A DNA stretch of 62,713 nucleotides from an uncultured Bacillaceae bacterium (GTDB taxonomy: Bacteria > Bacillota > Bacilli > Bacillales > Amphibacillaceae), in the NCBI GenBank assembly GCA_937925695.1, contig CALAMD010000065.1:1-62713 (forward strand), in the 5' to 3' direction. The notes under the pieces are model-generated. The model saw only the letters and a program-made list of their open reading frames with translations. It ran no database searches and was not told the DNA's origin. The position numbers and the translations under genes were made by a program. Position 1 is the stretch's first letter. Every line of letters starts with the position of its first letter. Shown here piece after piece: positions 27,687 to 36,102 of the stretch.

Positions 27687-27884
27687 CTATCGAAATTTTC
27701 CAAAGAAATACATTAGCAATGATAATATAATGCTGATAATGATGGAAGTCATCAATGGAAAATGAAATACAACATTGCCTTTCTTTACGGTAATATCACC
27801 GGGCAATTTTCCAATAAAACTCCATAAAAGGCCAATGATGATCATAAAAATTCCAAGATAAATGAATATTTTTCCAACATTCAT
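27687..27884 (-). CDS. DUF2905 small membrane protein
   Basis: 65 residues with two predicted membrane helices (about 5-25 and 42-62) and a short polar link containing KLPGDITVKKGNVVFHFPL, the DUF2905 signature. The function is unknown, although the gene is often beside ruvB in Bacillaceae. The ATG overlaps the ruvB stop by four bases (ATGA), so it is translationally coupled to ruvB. Confidence 0.85.
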   Translation of the reverse strand: MNVGKIFIYLGIFMIIIGLLWSFIGKLPGDITVKKGNVVFHFPLMTSIIISIILSLLMYFFGKFR

Positions 27885-28885
27885 TTGCTTTCATTCACCT
27901 TCAAACCAAAATGTTCGTAAGCTTTCGGTGTGACAACTCTACCCCGAGGTGTTCTTTGCAGAAAACCAATTTGTAATAAATAAGGCTCATAAACATCTTC
28001 TATTGTCTGAGATTCTTCACCAATTGTTGCTGCAATTGTATCTAAACCTACAGGACCACCTTGGAAATCCTCAATGATACATGTTAATAACTTATGATCA
28101 ATATGATCTAAACCAACTTGATCGACCTGTAACATTTCTAATGCCTCATGGGTTGTTTCTAAACTAATTGTTTTTTCCCCACGTACTTGGGAAATATCCC
28201 TAATTCTTTTAAACAAGCGATTGGCAATTCTTGGTGTCCCACGAGAACGTCTTGCTACTTCTACAGCCGCTTGAGGAGAAATCGATGTCTCAAAAATATC
28301 TGCTGTTCGTTCAATAATTTCACAGAGATCTTTTGTTTCATAAAACTCCAAGCGACTTAAGACACCAAACCGATCGCGAAGGGGGGCAGATAATAAACCA
28401 GCCCTTGTTGTTGCACCAACTAAAGTAAACGGGGGTAAATCAATTCTCACAGATCGTGCACTTGGTCCTGTGCCAATCACAATATCCAGAAAAAAGTCTT
28501 CCATTGCTGGATATAACACTTCTTCAACCGAATGTGGTAAACGATGAACCTCATCAATAAACAACACATCACCTGGTTCAAGTGATGAGAGTATGGCAGC
28601 CAAATCACCAGCCCGCTCAATAGCAGGCCCAGATGTAGAGCGAAATTGGACTCCCATCTCATTAGCGATAATATGGGCTAGCGTTGTTTTTCCTAAACCA
28701 GGTGGTCCATACAAAAGGACATGGTCAAGAGGTTCTTGGCGCATTTTAGCAGCCTGAATAAAAATGTTTAAGTTTTCTTTTACCTTATGTTGACCGATAT
28801 ATTGGTTCAACGTTGTGGGGCGTAAACTCAATTCGGCTGTAGCATCTTCCGGCTGTAATTCACTCGTAACTACACGCTCATCCAT
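27881..28885 (-). CDS. ruvB: Holliday junction branch-migration motor RuvB
   Basis: AAA+ helicase that with RuvA drives branch migration of Holliday junctions. 334 residues, normal. Seen are LRPTTLNQYIGQ at the N-terminus, Walker A YGPPGLGKTT (near residue 60), Walker B LFIDEVHRL, sensor 1 VGATTRAG, the Arg-finger region LRDRFG, and the C-terminal winged helix with RTPRGRVVT. GGGGGAAAAG lies before the ATG, 15 bp after ruvA. Confidence 0.98.
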   Translation of the reverse strand: MDERVVTSELQPEDATAELSLRPTTLNQYIGQHKVKENLNIFIQAAKMRQEPLDHVLLYGPPGLGKTTLAHIIANEMGVQFRSTSGPAIERAGDLAAILSSLEPGDVLFIDEVHRLPHSVEEVLYPAMEDFFLDIVIGTGPSARSVRIDLPPFTLVGATTRAGLLSAPLRDRFGVLSRLEFYETKDLCEIIERTADIFETSISPQAAVEVARRSRGTPRIANRLFKRIRDISQVRGEKTISLETTHEALEMLQVDQVGLDHIDHKLLTCIIEDFQGGPVGLDTIAATIGEESQTIEDVYEPYLLQIGFLQRTPRGRVVTPKAYEHFGLKVNESK

Positions 28886-28900
28886 TTCTTTTCCCCCTTG

Positions 28901-29506
28901 TTAATTCTTAACTAATAAAGTTAAGGCATGTCTAATCATTTCATCTGTTGAGCTGTCTCCTAGCTCTCTAAGTTGTGGCATAATCTGTCTAATTTCTTGG
29001 TCTGTATAACCTAATGCTTTTAGTGCTTCTTTTGCTTCAAGCAGATGAGTCGAAGCAACCTCCAGCTGTTTTTCATCAGGTTCTCCTGGTTGGCCAATAG
29101 ATAAGAAATCCGTTAATTTTCCTTTTAAGTCTAAAATAATTTGTCGGGCTGTTTTTTTACCAATACCCGGAAAAGTCATTAAATATTGCTCATCTTCCCG
29201 TTCAACGGCGGCAACAAATTCCTGCACATCAACATTTCCTTGGATATTTAAACCATTTTTCGGTCCTATCCCTGAAACAGAGATCAATTTAGTAAACAAG
29301 TATTTTTCATCTTCCGTTTTAAAACCATATAAAATCTGGGCATCATCTCGAACATGGTGATATGTATAAACGAATATTTCTTCATTCATTGAAGATTGAA
29401 AAACAAAAGGATTGGCGCAAATAATTTCATAGCCAATTCCTTGCACATCTACAATAATCGATTCATCCGTAATCTGGGTCAGTATTCCCTTAATATAGGC
29501 TATCAT
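28901..29506 (-). CDS. ruvA: Holliday junction DNA-binding subunit RuvA
   Basis: Binds the four-way junction and loads RuvB. From the ATG at 29506 (AAGGAG upstream) it has 201 residues, the exact family length; the open frame extends to 29641 but the extra part is not family sequence. Visible are MIAYIKGILTQI, the OB-fold with VQGIGYEI, two helix-hairpin-helix motifs (SGIGPKNGLNI, FPGIGKKTARQII) and the C-terminal RuvB-binding domain with EALKALGYTDQEI. No ruvC is next to it, as expected in Firmicutes, which use RecU. bofC, next to ruvA in B. subtilis, is absent. Confidence 0.98.
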   Translation of the reverse strand: MIAYIKGILTQITDESIIVDVQGIGYEIICANPFVFQSSMNEEIFVYTYHHVRDDAQILYGFKTEDEKYLFTKLISVSGIGPKNGLNIQGNVDVQEFVAAVEREDEQYLMTFPGIGKKTARQIILDLKGKLTDFLSIGQPGEPDEKQLEVASTHLLEAKEALKALGYTDQEIRQIMPQLRELGDSSTDEMIRHALTLLVKN

Positions 29507-29594
29507 TTCTTTTTCTCCTTTTTTCAATCCTTGTCCTATTTTACCATATCTATACATATATTTCGGTAGTTCATTTAGACAAGGTGGATTGAAT

Positions 29595-29635
29595 AAAAAA
29601 ACTTCCCTCTTATCTATCAGAATGGAAGCTTTTTT
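29595..29635 (-). terminator. Terminator of yebC
   Basis: On the minus strand an A6 run and CTTCC (29624-29635) pair with GGAAG and a T7 run (29595-29606) around a 17-base loop, nine bases after the yebC stop. Confidence 0.75.
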
Positions 29636-29643
29636 AACCATTG

Positions 29644-30372
29644 TTACATCGTAATTTCTAAATTATGATGAACTTCTTGCACGTCTTCATCTTCTTCTAA
29701 CATATCAATTAATTTCAACATTTTTTCCTCTTCGTCTTTTGCAATCTGGGTATAGTTTTGAGGAATATAGGTAATCTCAGCCTCTTCTAATTCATAGCCA
29801 TTTTCTCGTAAATGATCACAAACTTGCTGAAAGTTCTCCGGAGATGTATAAATCTCAATCGCTTCTTCTTCATATTCGATATCGTCTGCTCCGGCTTCAA
29901 TCGCTTCTAACGTGATTTCTTCTTCATCAATTTCATCGTTATTAACAATTACGATATAGCCTTTTCGATCGAACATAAATGCAACACAGCCCGATTCACC
30001 AAGGTTACCGCCATTTCTACTAAAAGCATGTCTCACTTCAGCAGCTGTTCGATTTCGATTATCAGTTAATACCTCAACCATCACAGCTACGCCTCCTGGA
30101 CCATACCCTTCATAAATCACTTCTTCATAACTTCTACCTTCCACGGTTCCAGTTGCCTTTTGAATCGCTCTGTTTATATTATCGTTTGGCATATTGACAG
30201 CTTTAGCCCGTTCAATGGCTAAACGAAGTGCCGCATTCATATCTGGATCGCCGCCACCTTCTTTTGCCGCCGTATATATTTCTTTCGAATGACGCATAAA
30301 AATTCTGCCTCTTTTAGCATCCTGGGCGCCTTTTCTTCTTTTGATATTACTCCATTTTGAATGACCTGCCAT
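29644..30372 (-). CDS. yebC: YebC/PmpR (TACO1) family regulatory protein
   Basis: 242-residue protein of the YebC family. Members were called transcription factors, and more recent work on the family points to a ribosome-associated role in translating hard sequences such as polyproline, as for mitochondrial TACO1. The sequence begins MAGHSKWSNIKRRKGAQDA, with AALRLAIERAKAVNMPNDNI near residue 45 and NRNRTAAEVRHAF near 110, and ends in the acidic third domain. It is the B. subtilis YrbC position, between ruvA and safA, though bofC and coxA are missing here. It is preceded by nadE and ends at a clear terminator. Confidence 0.93.
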   Translation of the reverse strand: MAGHSKWSNIKRRKGAQDAKRGRIFMRHSKEIYTAAKEGGGDPDMNAALRLAIERAKAVNMPNDNINRAIQKATGTVEGRSYEEVIYEGYGPGGVAVMVEVLTDNRNRTAAEVRHAFSRNGGNLGESGCVAFMFDRKGYIVIVNNDEIDEEEITLEAIEAGADDIEYEEEAIEIYTSPENFQQVCDHLRENGYELEEAEITYIPQNYTQIAKDEEEKMLKLIDMLEEDEDVQEVHHNLEITM

Positions 30373-30397
30373 GTTTGTGTTCCCCTTTCACTACGTG

Positions 30398-31141
30398 TCA
30401 ATTTTCTCTAAAAAACATTTTTGGCATATGACGTTTATGTTGAGTCCGTCGATGCATATTTTCAATTTTTTCCCTATCTTCAGTCGGGATTGCTTGTCCT
30501 AATAAGTATGCATCTATTTTATCATAAGTTGTTCCCATTTCCTCTTCATCTGTCTGTCCTTCCCATAAATCGGCACTTGGTTTTTTTTCTAAGATTGATT
30601 GAGGAATACCTAGAAACTTACCCATTTCCCATACTTCATGTTTCGTAAAATCAACAATTGGTTGCAAATCAACGCCACCATCACCGTATTTTGTAAAGTA
30701 CCCCGTATACCACTCAGCTTTATTATCGGTTCCAACAACTAAATAATTATAATTCGCCGCTAGCGTATATAAAGTACTCATGCGTAATCTTGGTCGTAAA
30801 TTAGCATCAGCTAATTGTAGCGTTTGTTCATTTAGCTCATTTCTTTCGGCTAATTCTTCTTTTAAGGTAGTAAATAATATATCATGTGTTGTCGTTAAAT
30901 CAATTGTCATTCCTTTGATGCCACTATTTTCAATCACTTGCTCAGCATCTTTAATATCGATTGGATTGCTCTTTAACGGCATAATCACGCCTAACGAATC
31001 CTCTGGAAAAGCTCGTTTGATTAAATAGGCAACAACAGCAGAATCAAGCCCACCACTTACCCCAACGAGTAAACCATTGACTTTTGCATCCTCTACTTGT
31101 CGTCTTAACCATTGTACAATCTCGTTAACTGCTTGTTCCAA
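30398..31141 (-). CDS. nadE: Ammonia-dependent NAD+ synthetase
   Basis: Last step of NAD biosynthesis: amidates nicotinate adenine dinucleotide using ammonia and ATP. 247 residues, the short NH3-dependent form without a glutaminase domain. Seen are the PP-loop GVSGGLDSAVVAYL (about residues 27-40), LGVIMPLKSN, LVVGTDNKAEWYTGYFTKYGDGG (about 135-157) and the C-terminal HKRHMPKMF. The start is TTG with AAGGAG eight bases upstream. In B. subtilis this interval holds nadB-nadC-nadA with a nifS paralogue and niaR; here nadE stands in their place, suggesting salvage rather than de novo NAD supply. Confidence 0.95.
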   Translation of the reverse strand: MEQAVNEIVQWLRRQVEDAKVNGLLVGVSGGLDSAVVAYLIKRAFPEDSLGVIMPLKSNPIDIKDAEQVIENSGIKGMTIDLTTTHDILFTTLKEELAERNELNEQTLQLADANLRPRLRMSTLYTLAANYNYLVVGTDNKAEWYTGYFTKYGDGGVDLQPIVDFTKHEVWEMGKFLGIPQSILEKKPSADLWEGQTDEEEMGTTYDKIDAYLLGQAIPTEDREKIENMHRRTQHKRHMPKMFFREN

Positions 31142-31297
31142 CTACACCGCTCCTTTTAGCCTCATTTATCTCATATTATTTTAACATCCTTCTTTTGTTT
31201 CGCAAAAAGGAAACCATTTCTTCAACCCCTTTGTTAAAAATTATTGTCGCATTTTGTTATATGTATGAAGGTTCAATCCTGTGTGGAAATCATGCAA

Positions 31298-31334
31298 TAA
31301 AAAAAGAAAGACGACTTAGGATAAATCGCCTTTC
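31298..31334 (-). terminator. Terminator of safA
   Basis: On the minus strand GAAAGGCGATTT pairs with AAGTCGTCTTTC (one or two wobble pairs, 5-base loop) and is followed by seven T, just after the safA stop. Confidence 0.85.
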
Positions 31335-31340
31335 AAATGA

Positions 31341-32276
31341 TTACTCATCTTTTGTTTCTTCACTTTCTCCTTCTTTTTGATAACTTGGATATAATGGCGG
31401 TGTTGGATATGACTCCCTTGTTTGGGGAACTTGTTGATGATCATGAATTGACGGTTGCATCTGCTGTGAGTAAAATCCGCCTTGTTCCGTTGGCTGAGCT
31501 CCACCATATGATGGATTTGCATACCATTGTTGTTGAGGATGTATCAATTGTTGACTACCTTGCCAATCAGGAAGGGGACCTGGCATATGGTTGTATCCAG
31601 GCATTGGTTGTTGACCCATTGGCTGAGCGTTAGGATACATCTGCTCCGGATGATACATCCCCCCTAATGGATACTGATGGTACATCATCTGCTGTCCACA
31701 TGAACAAGGTTGACAAGGAAAATGATGATAAAAACATGGTATCGGCTGGGCCTGATAACAAGGATAAGCCACCGGTTTTTGAGCTTCTATTTTCTTTGGT
31801 TGTTCCTTTGGTTGTTTCTTTGGTAGACTAGGTTTTTTTGTTGTTCCTAATGATTTATCTAAACTAGGTTTTTTTGGTAAAGTAAGCTTTTCTTCTTTTT
31901 TTGGTTGTATCTTTGCCTTCGGTTTTTCATATGCAGGCATGATTGGATATTGTTGTGCAGGATACATCGGCATGGTCGGCATCTGTTGTTGCGGATAGGC
32001 TGGCTGTTGAATCTGTATTGGTTTTGCTTTTTCTATATCATCTTCTTTGATTTGCTGAATTGGTTTAGGTGCAGGTTGTTGCTGCGTTTCTTTAACTTTA
32101 CTTACTTCCTTCTTTACTTTTTTTGTTGTGCTTGGTATTTTTATTTTCATTCCTGGCATAATCATGTCTGGGCTTGATAAATGTGAATTTAATGCTTTCA
32201 CTTGTTCAAAATCAACGCCATATTTTTTGGCTATTTCCCAAATCGTATCACCTTTTTGTACAATATGAATTTTCAA
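31341..32276 (-). CDS. safA: Spore coat assembly protein SafA (LysM plus Pro/Gln/Tyr-rich tail)
   Basis: Inner-coat morphogenetic protein. 311 residues from a TTG at 32276, with AGAGGAG ten bases upstream; the longer open frame to 32336 includes the ribosome binding site and was rejected. The N-terminal LysM domain (residues 2-48, KIHIVQKGDTIWEIAKKYGV and MIMPGMKIKIPS) binds cortex peptidoglycan. A Lys-rich link follows, then a low-complexity tail of Pro, Gln, Tyr, Met and His, with a Cys-rich patch around residues 180-200. In B. subtilis SafA is localised by SpoVID, which is encoded about 21 kb away in this window. The B. subtilis neighbour coxA is absent. Confidence 0.92.
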   Translation of the reverse strand: MKIHIVQKGDTIWEIAKKYGVDFEQVKALNSHLSSPDMIMPGMKIKIPSTTKKVKKEVSKVKETQQQPAPKPIQQIKEDDIEKAKPIQIQQPAYPQQQMPTMPMYPAQQYPIMPAYEKPKAKIQPKKEEKLTLPKKPSLDKSLGTTKKPSLPKKQPKEQPKKIEAQKPVAYPCYQAQPIPCFYHHFPCQPCSCGQQMMYHQYPLGGMYHPEQMYPNAQPMGQQPMPGYNHMPGPLPDWQGSQQLIHPQQQWYANPSYGGAQPTEQGGFYSQQMQPSIHDHQQVPQTRESYPTPPLYPSYQKEGESEETKDE

Positions 32277-32469
32277 GTAAACCAAACTCCTCTCATTTCT
32301 ATGCACTGGGCTATTTCCTAATAACAACATATGCAAAAGAAATGAAAAGTTGAAAGGATATTCATAAACGAGAGATCCAATCAGGTATTTAATAAATAAT
32401 AACCTAATAAATTCGACCAGTAATCAATCAATAACTTGTCGAATAAACAGTTTTACTAGAAAGCAGAAC

Positions 32470-32508
32470 AAAAAAATGGCCCTAGCAACGATCAATTGCA
32501 AGGGACCA
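32470..32508 (-). terminator. Terminator of pheA
   Basis: Minus strand TGGTCCCTTGCAA (32496-32508) pairs with TTGCTAGGGCCA (32477-32488) with one mismatch and a short loop, followed by a T7 run. Confidence 0.88.
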
Positions 32509-32540
32509 TCTAATCACGTTCTGCTAAATGTATCCAAAGG

Positions 32541-33395
32541 TCAAACCTTCATCTGATAAACAGGATATGAACCTAAAATTGTCACTTCACAGCCGAGCGC
32601 TTCTAATTCACCCTTCACTCCTGGAAATAGGACATCATCCAATGGTTGATCGACATCAATAATAAAGAAGTAATTACCTAGACCTGTTTTCATCGGTCTT
32701 GATTCGATTTTAGATAAGTTCATCTTACGCCATGCAAAGGCTGATAATACTTGATGCAATGCACCAGCTTGATCCCGAGGGAGGGTAATTAACATGGTCG
32801 TTTTCTCAGCTGAGACCGGATGATTGATTTGCACAACATCTTTTTCTTTCGCTAGCACTGCAAAGCGAGTATGGTTATTCGGATAATCATGAATATTTTC
32901 TTTGATCATCTTTAAGCCATATTCTTTGGCTGCTAATTTATTGCCAATCGCCGCGATTGGTCGGTCTGTCTGACTTACTAATTCAGCTGCTTTTCCCGTC
33001 GATGATGTATAATGAAGTGTGGCTTGTGGGATATTTTTATGTAAATATTGATGACATTGGGCAATCGCATGGCTATGCGAATGAATTTCGGTAAGGTCCT
33101 CAATATCTCCATTAAAATTTGGATTTACCAACAAATGTTGCTGAATGGGAACGACTAATTCCGCATGAACTGGTAAACGTACTTCATGGACTAAATAGTC
33201 AATCGTTAATTGGACAGTCCCTTCAATTGCATTTTCTAATGGGACAACACCAATATCAATTTGATCATAATATACAGCATCAATACATTCTGGTATCGTA
33301 TTAAAACTTTCGTAAGTTTCACCATTAAATGCCATGTCAACTGCAAGTTTGGTGAACGTTCCTTTTGGTCCTAAATATCCTACTTTGTTTGTCAA
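32541..33395 (-). CDS. pheA: Prephenate dehydratase
   Basis: Converts prephenate to phenylpyruvate in phenylalanine synthesis. 284 residues from a TTG at 33395, which has GAGGAGG eight bases upstream; an ATG nine codons earlier would place that site inside the gene. The catalytic domain (about 1-180) shows VGYLGPKGTFTK, VVPLENAIEGTV and NHTRFAVL (Thr of the catalytic TRF triad). The C-terminal ACT domain (about 200-280) has LSKIESRP, the Phe-binding ESRP motif, so feedback inhibition is likely. There is no chorismate mutase domain. The ACT protein gene pheB that sits between obg and pheA in B. subtilis is missing. Confidence 0.96.
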   Translation of the reverse strand: MTNKVGYLGPKGTFTKLAVDMAFNGETYESFNTIPECIDAVYYDQIDIGVVPLENAIEGTVQLTIDYLVHEVRLPVHAELVVPIQQHLLVNPNFNGDIEDLTEIHSHSHAIAQCHQYLHKNIPQATLHYTSSTGKAAELVSQTDRPIAAIGNKLAAKEYGLKMIKENIHDYPNNHTRFAVLAKEKDVVQINHPVSAEKTTMLITLPRDQAGALHQVLSAFAWRKMNLSKIESRPMKTGLGNYFFIIDVDQPLDDVLFPGVKGELEALGCEVTILGSYPVYQMKV

Positions 33396-33482
33396 AAACT
33401 GTTCCTCCTCTAACAACACCATCTTAATATTTATCTATTATTGAATAACAACATAACAATTAATTACCACACTTAGCCTACA

Positions 33483-34760
33483 TTATTCAATAAATTCAAA
33501 CTCAAAATCAAGAAGTCGTACAACATCCCCATCACGAGCGCCCCGTTCACGAAGAGCATCGTCAACACCCATCCGTCGTAATTGTCGGGCAAAGCGTTGC
33601 TGAGATTCTCGATGAGTAAAATCAGTCATTCTAAATAGTCTTTCAATTCTTTCACCTGATAAAACAAACGCTCCATCAGGATCTCTTGTAATCATAAATG
33701 CATCTTCTTCTGGTGTATGTTCATAAATAATTTGAGCTTCAATCGTGTCATATAGTTCTTCTTTAGGTGTATTATCTAAAACATTCGCAATTTCATAGAT
33801 CAATGGATCCAGTCCATTTCGTGTATAAGAAGAGATCGCAAAAATTGGCATATCCTCTGTCATTTTTTCCTTGAATTGTTTCAAATTTTCTTCTGCACCG
33901 GGAATATCCATTTTATTCGCAGCAATAATTTGTGGTTTTTTGAGTAGGTGTTCACCGTATTTTGCTAATTCCTCATTGATCTTTAGGTAATCATCGTAAG
34001 GATCCCTACCTTCAATCCCTGCCATATCAATAACATGGACAATAACACGGGTACGTTCGATATGTCGTAAAAACTGATGACCTAAGCCTACCCCTTGATG
34101 GGCACCTTCTATTAAACCAGGTAAGTCAGCCATCACAAAGCTACGATAATCCTTTGTTTCAACAACACCTAAGTTTGGTGATAGTGTCGTGAAATGATAA
34201 TCAGCAATTTTAGGTTTCGCTGCACTCACAACAGACAATAACGTAGATTTACCAACACTAGGAAACCCAACTAAACCAACATCAGCAAGTAATTTTAATT
34301 CTAAGATGAGCTCTTTTTCTTCCCCTGGTTCGCCATTCTCAGCGATATTTGGTGCTGGATTACGGGCTGTTTTAAACCGCGTATTTCCTCGGCCACCTCG
34401 ACCACCTTTAGCTACAATGGCTTGTTCCTCGTGCTCTGTTAAATCAGCAATGATATTTCCGGTCTCTTTATCAATAACGGTTGTGCCTGGTGGAACATAA
34501 ATAATAAGCGATTCAGCATCTTTACCGTGTTTACCTTTACCGGATCCATTTTCGCCCCGGCTAGCTTTAAAATGACGCTGGTAACGAAAATCCATCAATG
34601 TATGTAAGCCTTCATCAACTTCAAAAATGATATCGCCACCTTTACCACCATCGCCACCTGCTGGACCGCCTAACGGTACAAACTTCTCTCGGCGAAAAGC
34701 TACGATACCATTACCACCATCTCCTGCTTTGACATGAATATTCACTTGATCAACAAACAT
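33483..34760 (-). CDS. obg: Obg family GTPase (ribosome assembly and stress)
   Basis: Essential GTPase that acts late in 50S subunit assembly and, in B. subtilis, in stress and sporulation signalling. 425 residues in three domains: the Gly-rich Obg fold (about 1-158, with KAGDGGNGIVAFRREKF and GGPAGGDGGKGGDI), the G domain (about 159-330: G1 GFPSVGKSTLL, G3 DLPGLIEG, G4 NKMDIPG), and the C-terminal OCT domain (about 345-425). This is the Gram-positive three-domain form. It lies 12 bp downstream of spo0B, the conserved spo0B-obg operon. Confidence 0.98.
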   Translation of the reverse strand: MFVDQVNIHVKAGDGGNGIVAFRREKFVPLGGPAGGDGGKGGDIIFEVDEGLHTLMDFRYQRHFKASRGENGSGKGKHGKDAESLIIYVPPGTTVIDKETGNIIADLTEHEEQAIVAKGGRGGRGNTRFKTARNPAPNIAENGEPGEEKELILELKLLADVGLVGFPSVGKSTLLSVVSAAKPKIADYHFTTLSPNLGVVETKDYRSFVMADLPGLIEGAHQGVGLGHQFLRHIERTRVIVHVIDMAGIEGRDPYDDYLKINEELAKYGEHLLKKPQIIAANKMDIPGAEENLKQFKEKMTEDMPIFAISSYTRNGLDPLIYEIANVLDNTPKEELYDTIEAQIIYEHTPEEDAFMITRDPDGAFVLSGERIERLFRMTDFTHRESQQRFARQLRRMGVDDALRERGARDGDVVRLLDFEFEFIE

Positions 34761-34772
34761 GTTTCGTCACCC

Positions 34773-35312
34773 TCACTGCGATAAATAATAGGTTATCGTA
34801 CCATTGATCCCCTTTTCATGTTTCTCTAAATGAAGAGGAGGATCAATTTGCTTTCTGTCAATATAAGAAAACAAGGCATCATCGTTAATTTCCCCTGTAA
34901 GATAAAAAACTATCTTTACTTCGTTCGTTCCTAGACCTTCTTGGACAATATGTATCTTAACATGATATAGTTCCTGGTTACTGCCAACCGCTTTAATCCC
35001 ATCAATCAACAGTTGACAATGATTAGTCATTTTTTCATCAAGCGAACTTAAATTTACTTCATCAAAGTTAACATCATAGTTTACACGAATATTTGGTTCG
35101 ACATGATTAATCATCATGAGCCACAGAACAAAATGAGATGCTTTAGTAGATAACAATTTTTTGTCCCGGTGAAATCGATTGATCATATCATGCAGTTTTT
35201 CTGACACTTTTTCAGTGTTACCAATACTTAAGTATCCTGAAATGATTTGTAAATCATTCATCATATCATGTCGATCATATTGAATTAATTTTAGAATATC
35301 TTCTGCTTTCAT
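34773..35312 (-). CDS. spo0B: Sporulation initiation phosphotransferase Spo0B
   Basis: Phosphorelay component passing phosphate from Spo0F~P to Spo0A. From the ATG at 35312 (GGGGGG upstream) it has 179 residues, near the B. subtilis length. The phosphorylated histidine lies in YDRHDMMNDLQIISGYLSIG (about residues 11-30), the dimer-forming helical hairpin, followed by an ATPase-like C-terminal domain that has lost kinase motifs, as usual for Spo0B. It heads the spo0B-obg operon with an extended -10 promoter at 35384-35392. Its presence shows that the full phosphorelay route into sporulation is probably kept. Confidence 0.93.
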   Translation of the reverse strand: MKAEDILKLIQYDRHDMMNDLQIISGYLSIGNTEKVSEKLHDMINRFHRDKKLLSTKASHFVLWLMMINHVEPNIRVNYDVNFDEVNLSSLDEKMTNHCQLLIDGIKAVGSNQELYHVKIHIVQEGLGTNEVKIVFYLTGEINDDALFSYIDRKQIDPPLHLEKHEKGINGTITYYLSQ

Positions 35313-35383
35313 ATTATCCCCCCGATGATCCTCAAGCATAAGTTAAATGAGATCATCTGAGTTAATGATATTAATATTATTTC

Positions 35384-35392
35384 ATTATAGCA
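35384..35392 (-). promoter_or_regulatory. Extended -10 promoter of spo0B-obg
   Basis: TGCTATAAT on the minus strand (TATAAT at 35384-35389), 70 bases before the spo0B start. I see no good -35, which is usual for extended -10 promoters. Confidence 0.55.
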
Positions 35393-35403
35393 TGTTCTTT
35401 GGA

Positions 35404-35436
35404 TAAAAAAAGTCCAACCATATTACTGGTTGGAAC
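35404..35436 (-). terminator. Terminator of the rplU-prp-rpmA operon
   Basis: Minus strand AGTTCCAACCA pairs with TGGTTGGACT (6-base loop, one bulge), followed by a T7 run. It separates rpmA from the spo0B promoter. Confidence 0.9.
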
Positions 35437-35463
35437 TTGTCATTGTTATCATATTGTCTTTGC

Positions 35464-35754
35464 TTATGCTTCTTTAGCAACAGGATATACACTTACTCTT
35501 GTACGATTGCGACCTTGACGTTCATATTTTACTACACCATCAATTTTAGCAAATAACGTATGGTCTCTGCCGCATCCTACATTCACACCTGGATAAATAA
35601 CTGTTCCTCGCTGACGATAGAGGATAGATCCGCCGGTAACGAACTGCCCATCGCCACGTTTTTGTCCAAGACGTTTAGCGTGGGAATCACGGCCGTTTTT
35701 CGTACTACCGCCACCTTTTTTCTGGGCAAAGAATTGTAAATCTAAACGAATCAT
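35464..35754 (-). CDS. rpmA: 50S ribosomal protein L27 with Prp-cleaved N-terminal extension
   Basis: 96 residues. The N-terminus MIRLDLQFFAQKKGGGSTKN carries the Firmicute extension that ends in LQFF; the protease Prp cuts between Phe and Ala so that the mature N-terminus can reach the peptidyl transferase centre. The rest (KNGRDSHAKRLGQK, GTVIYPGVNVGCGRDHTLFA) is normal L27. The ATG overlaps the stop of prp by four bases, so protease and substrate are translationally coupled. It is the last gene of the operon, closed by the terminator at 35404-35436. Confidence 0.98.
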   Translation of the reverse strand: MIRLDLQFFAQKKGGGSTKNGRDSHAKRLGQKRGDGQFVTGGSILYRQRGTVIYPGVNVGCGRDHTLFAKIDGVVKYERQGRNRTRVSVYPVAKEA

Positions 35755-36089
35755 TTCGGTGCACCTCCTACTTCTTCAATTTGAATAAACTGACTATATT
35801 CACGTTCAATTGTTTTTAATGAAACAAGCATACCTTCAAGCAGTATTTGGGCATTATGTTCGTTTTCCATAGATGTTGGCAATGATACAAACAAATACCC
35901 ACCTTCATCTGCCTGCTCTATATGCAAGTTAGGATCACACATTGTTAACACAGCATTGACTGCCCCAAATGAAACAGCTGAAACACCTGCACATACTAAA
36001 TCATAACCATAAGGGCCACTGCCAGCATGTCCGGATATTTCAAAGGCTGTGATTTGATCATTTTCACGGAATATGGAAACTTTTATCAT
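35751..36089 (-). CDS. prp: Ribosomal-processing cysteine protease Prp
   Basis: Removes the N-terminal extension of L27. From the ATG at 36089 (AAAGGA upstream) it has 112 residues, the family length; an in-frame start 11 codons earlier was rejected. The catalytic His and Cys are in GHAGSGPYGYDLVCAGVSAV (His near residue 22, Cys near 34). The order rplU-prp-rpmA places it directly between two 50S protein genes, as in most Firmicutes. Confidence 0.96.
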   Translation of the reverse strand: MIKVSIFRENDQITAFEISGHAGSGPYGYDLVCAGVSAVSFGAVNAVLTMCDPNLHIEQADEGGYLFVSLPTSMENEHNAQILLEGMLVSLKTIEREYSQFIQIEEVGGAPK

Positions 36090-36102
36090 TTCATAATTCC
36101 TT

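Noticed and set aside
31337..31633. 98-codon plus-strand frame opposite the end of safA
   Set aside because: Arises from the repetitive safA tail; no ribosome binding site or family similarity.
32435..32442. TTGTCGAA, a match to the Spo0A box, upstream of safA
   Set aside because: Single site about 160 bp from the gene with no promoter positioned around it; expected by chance at this frequency.
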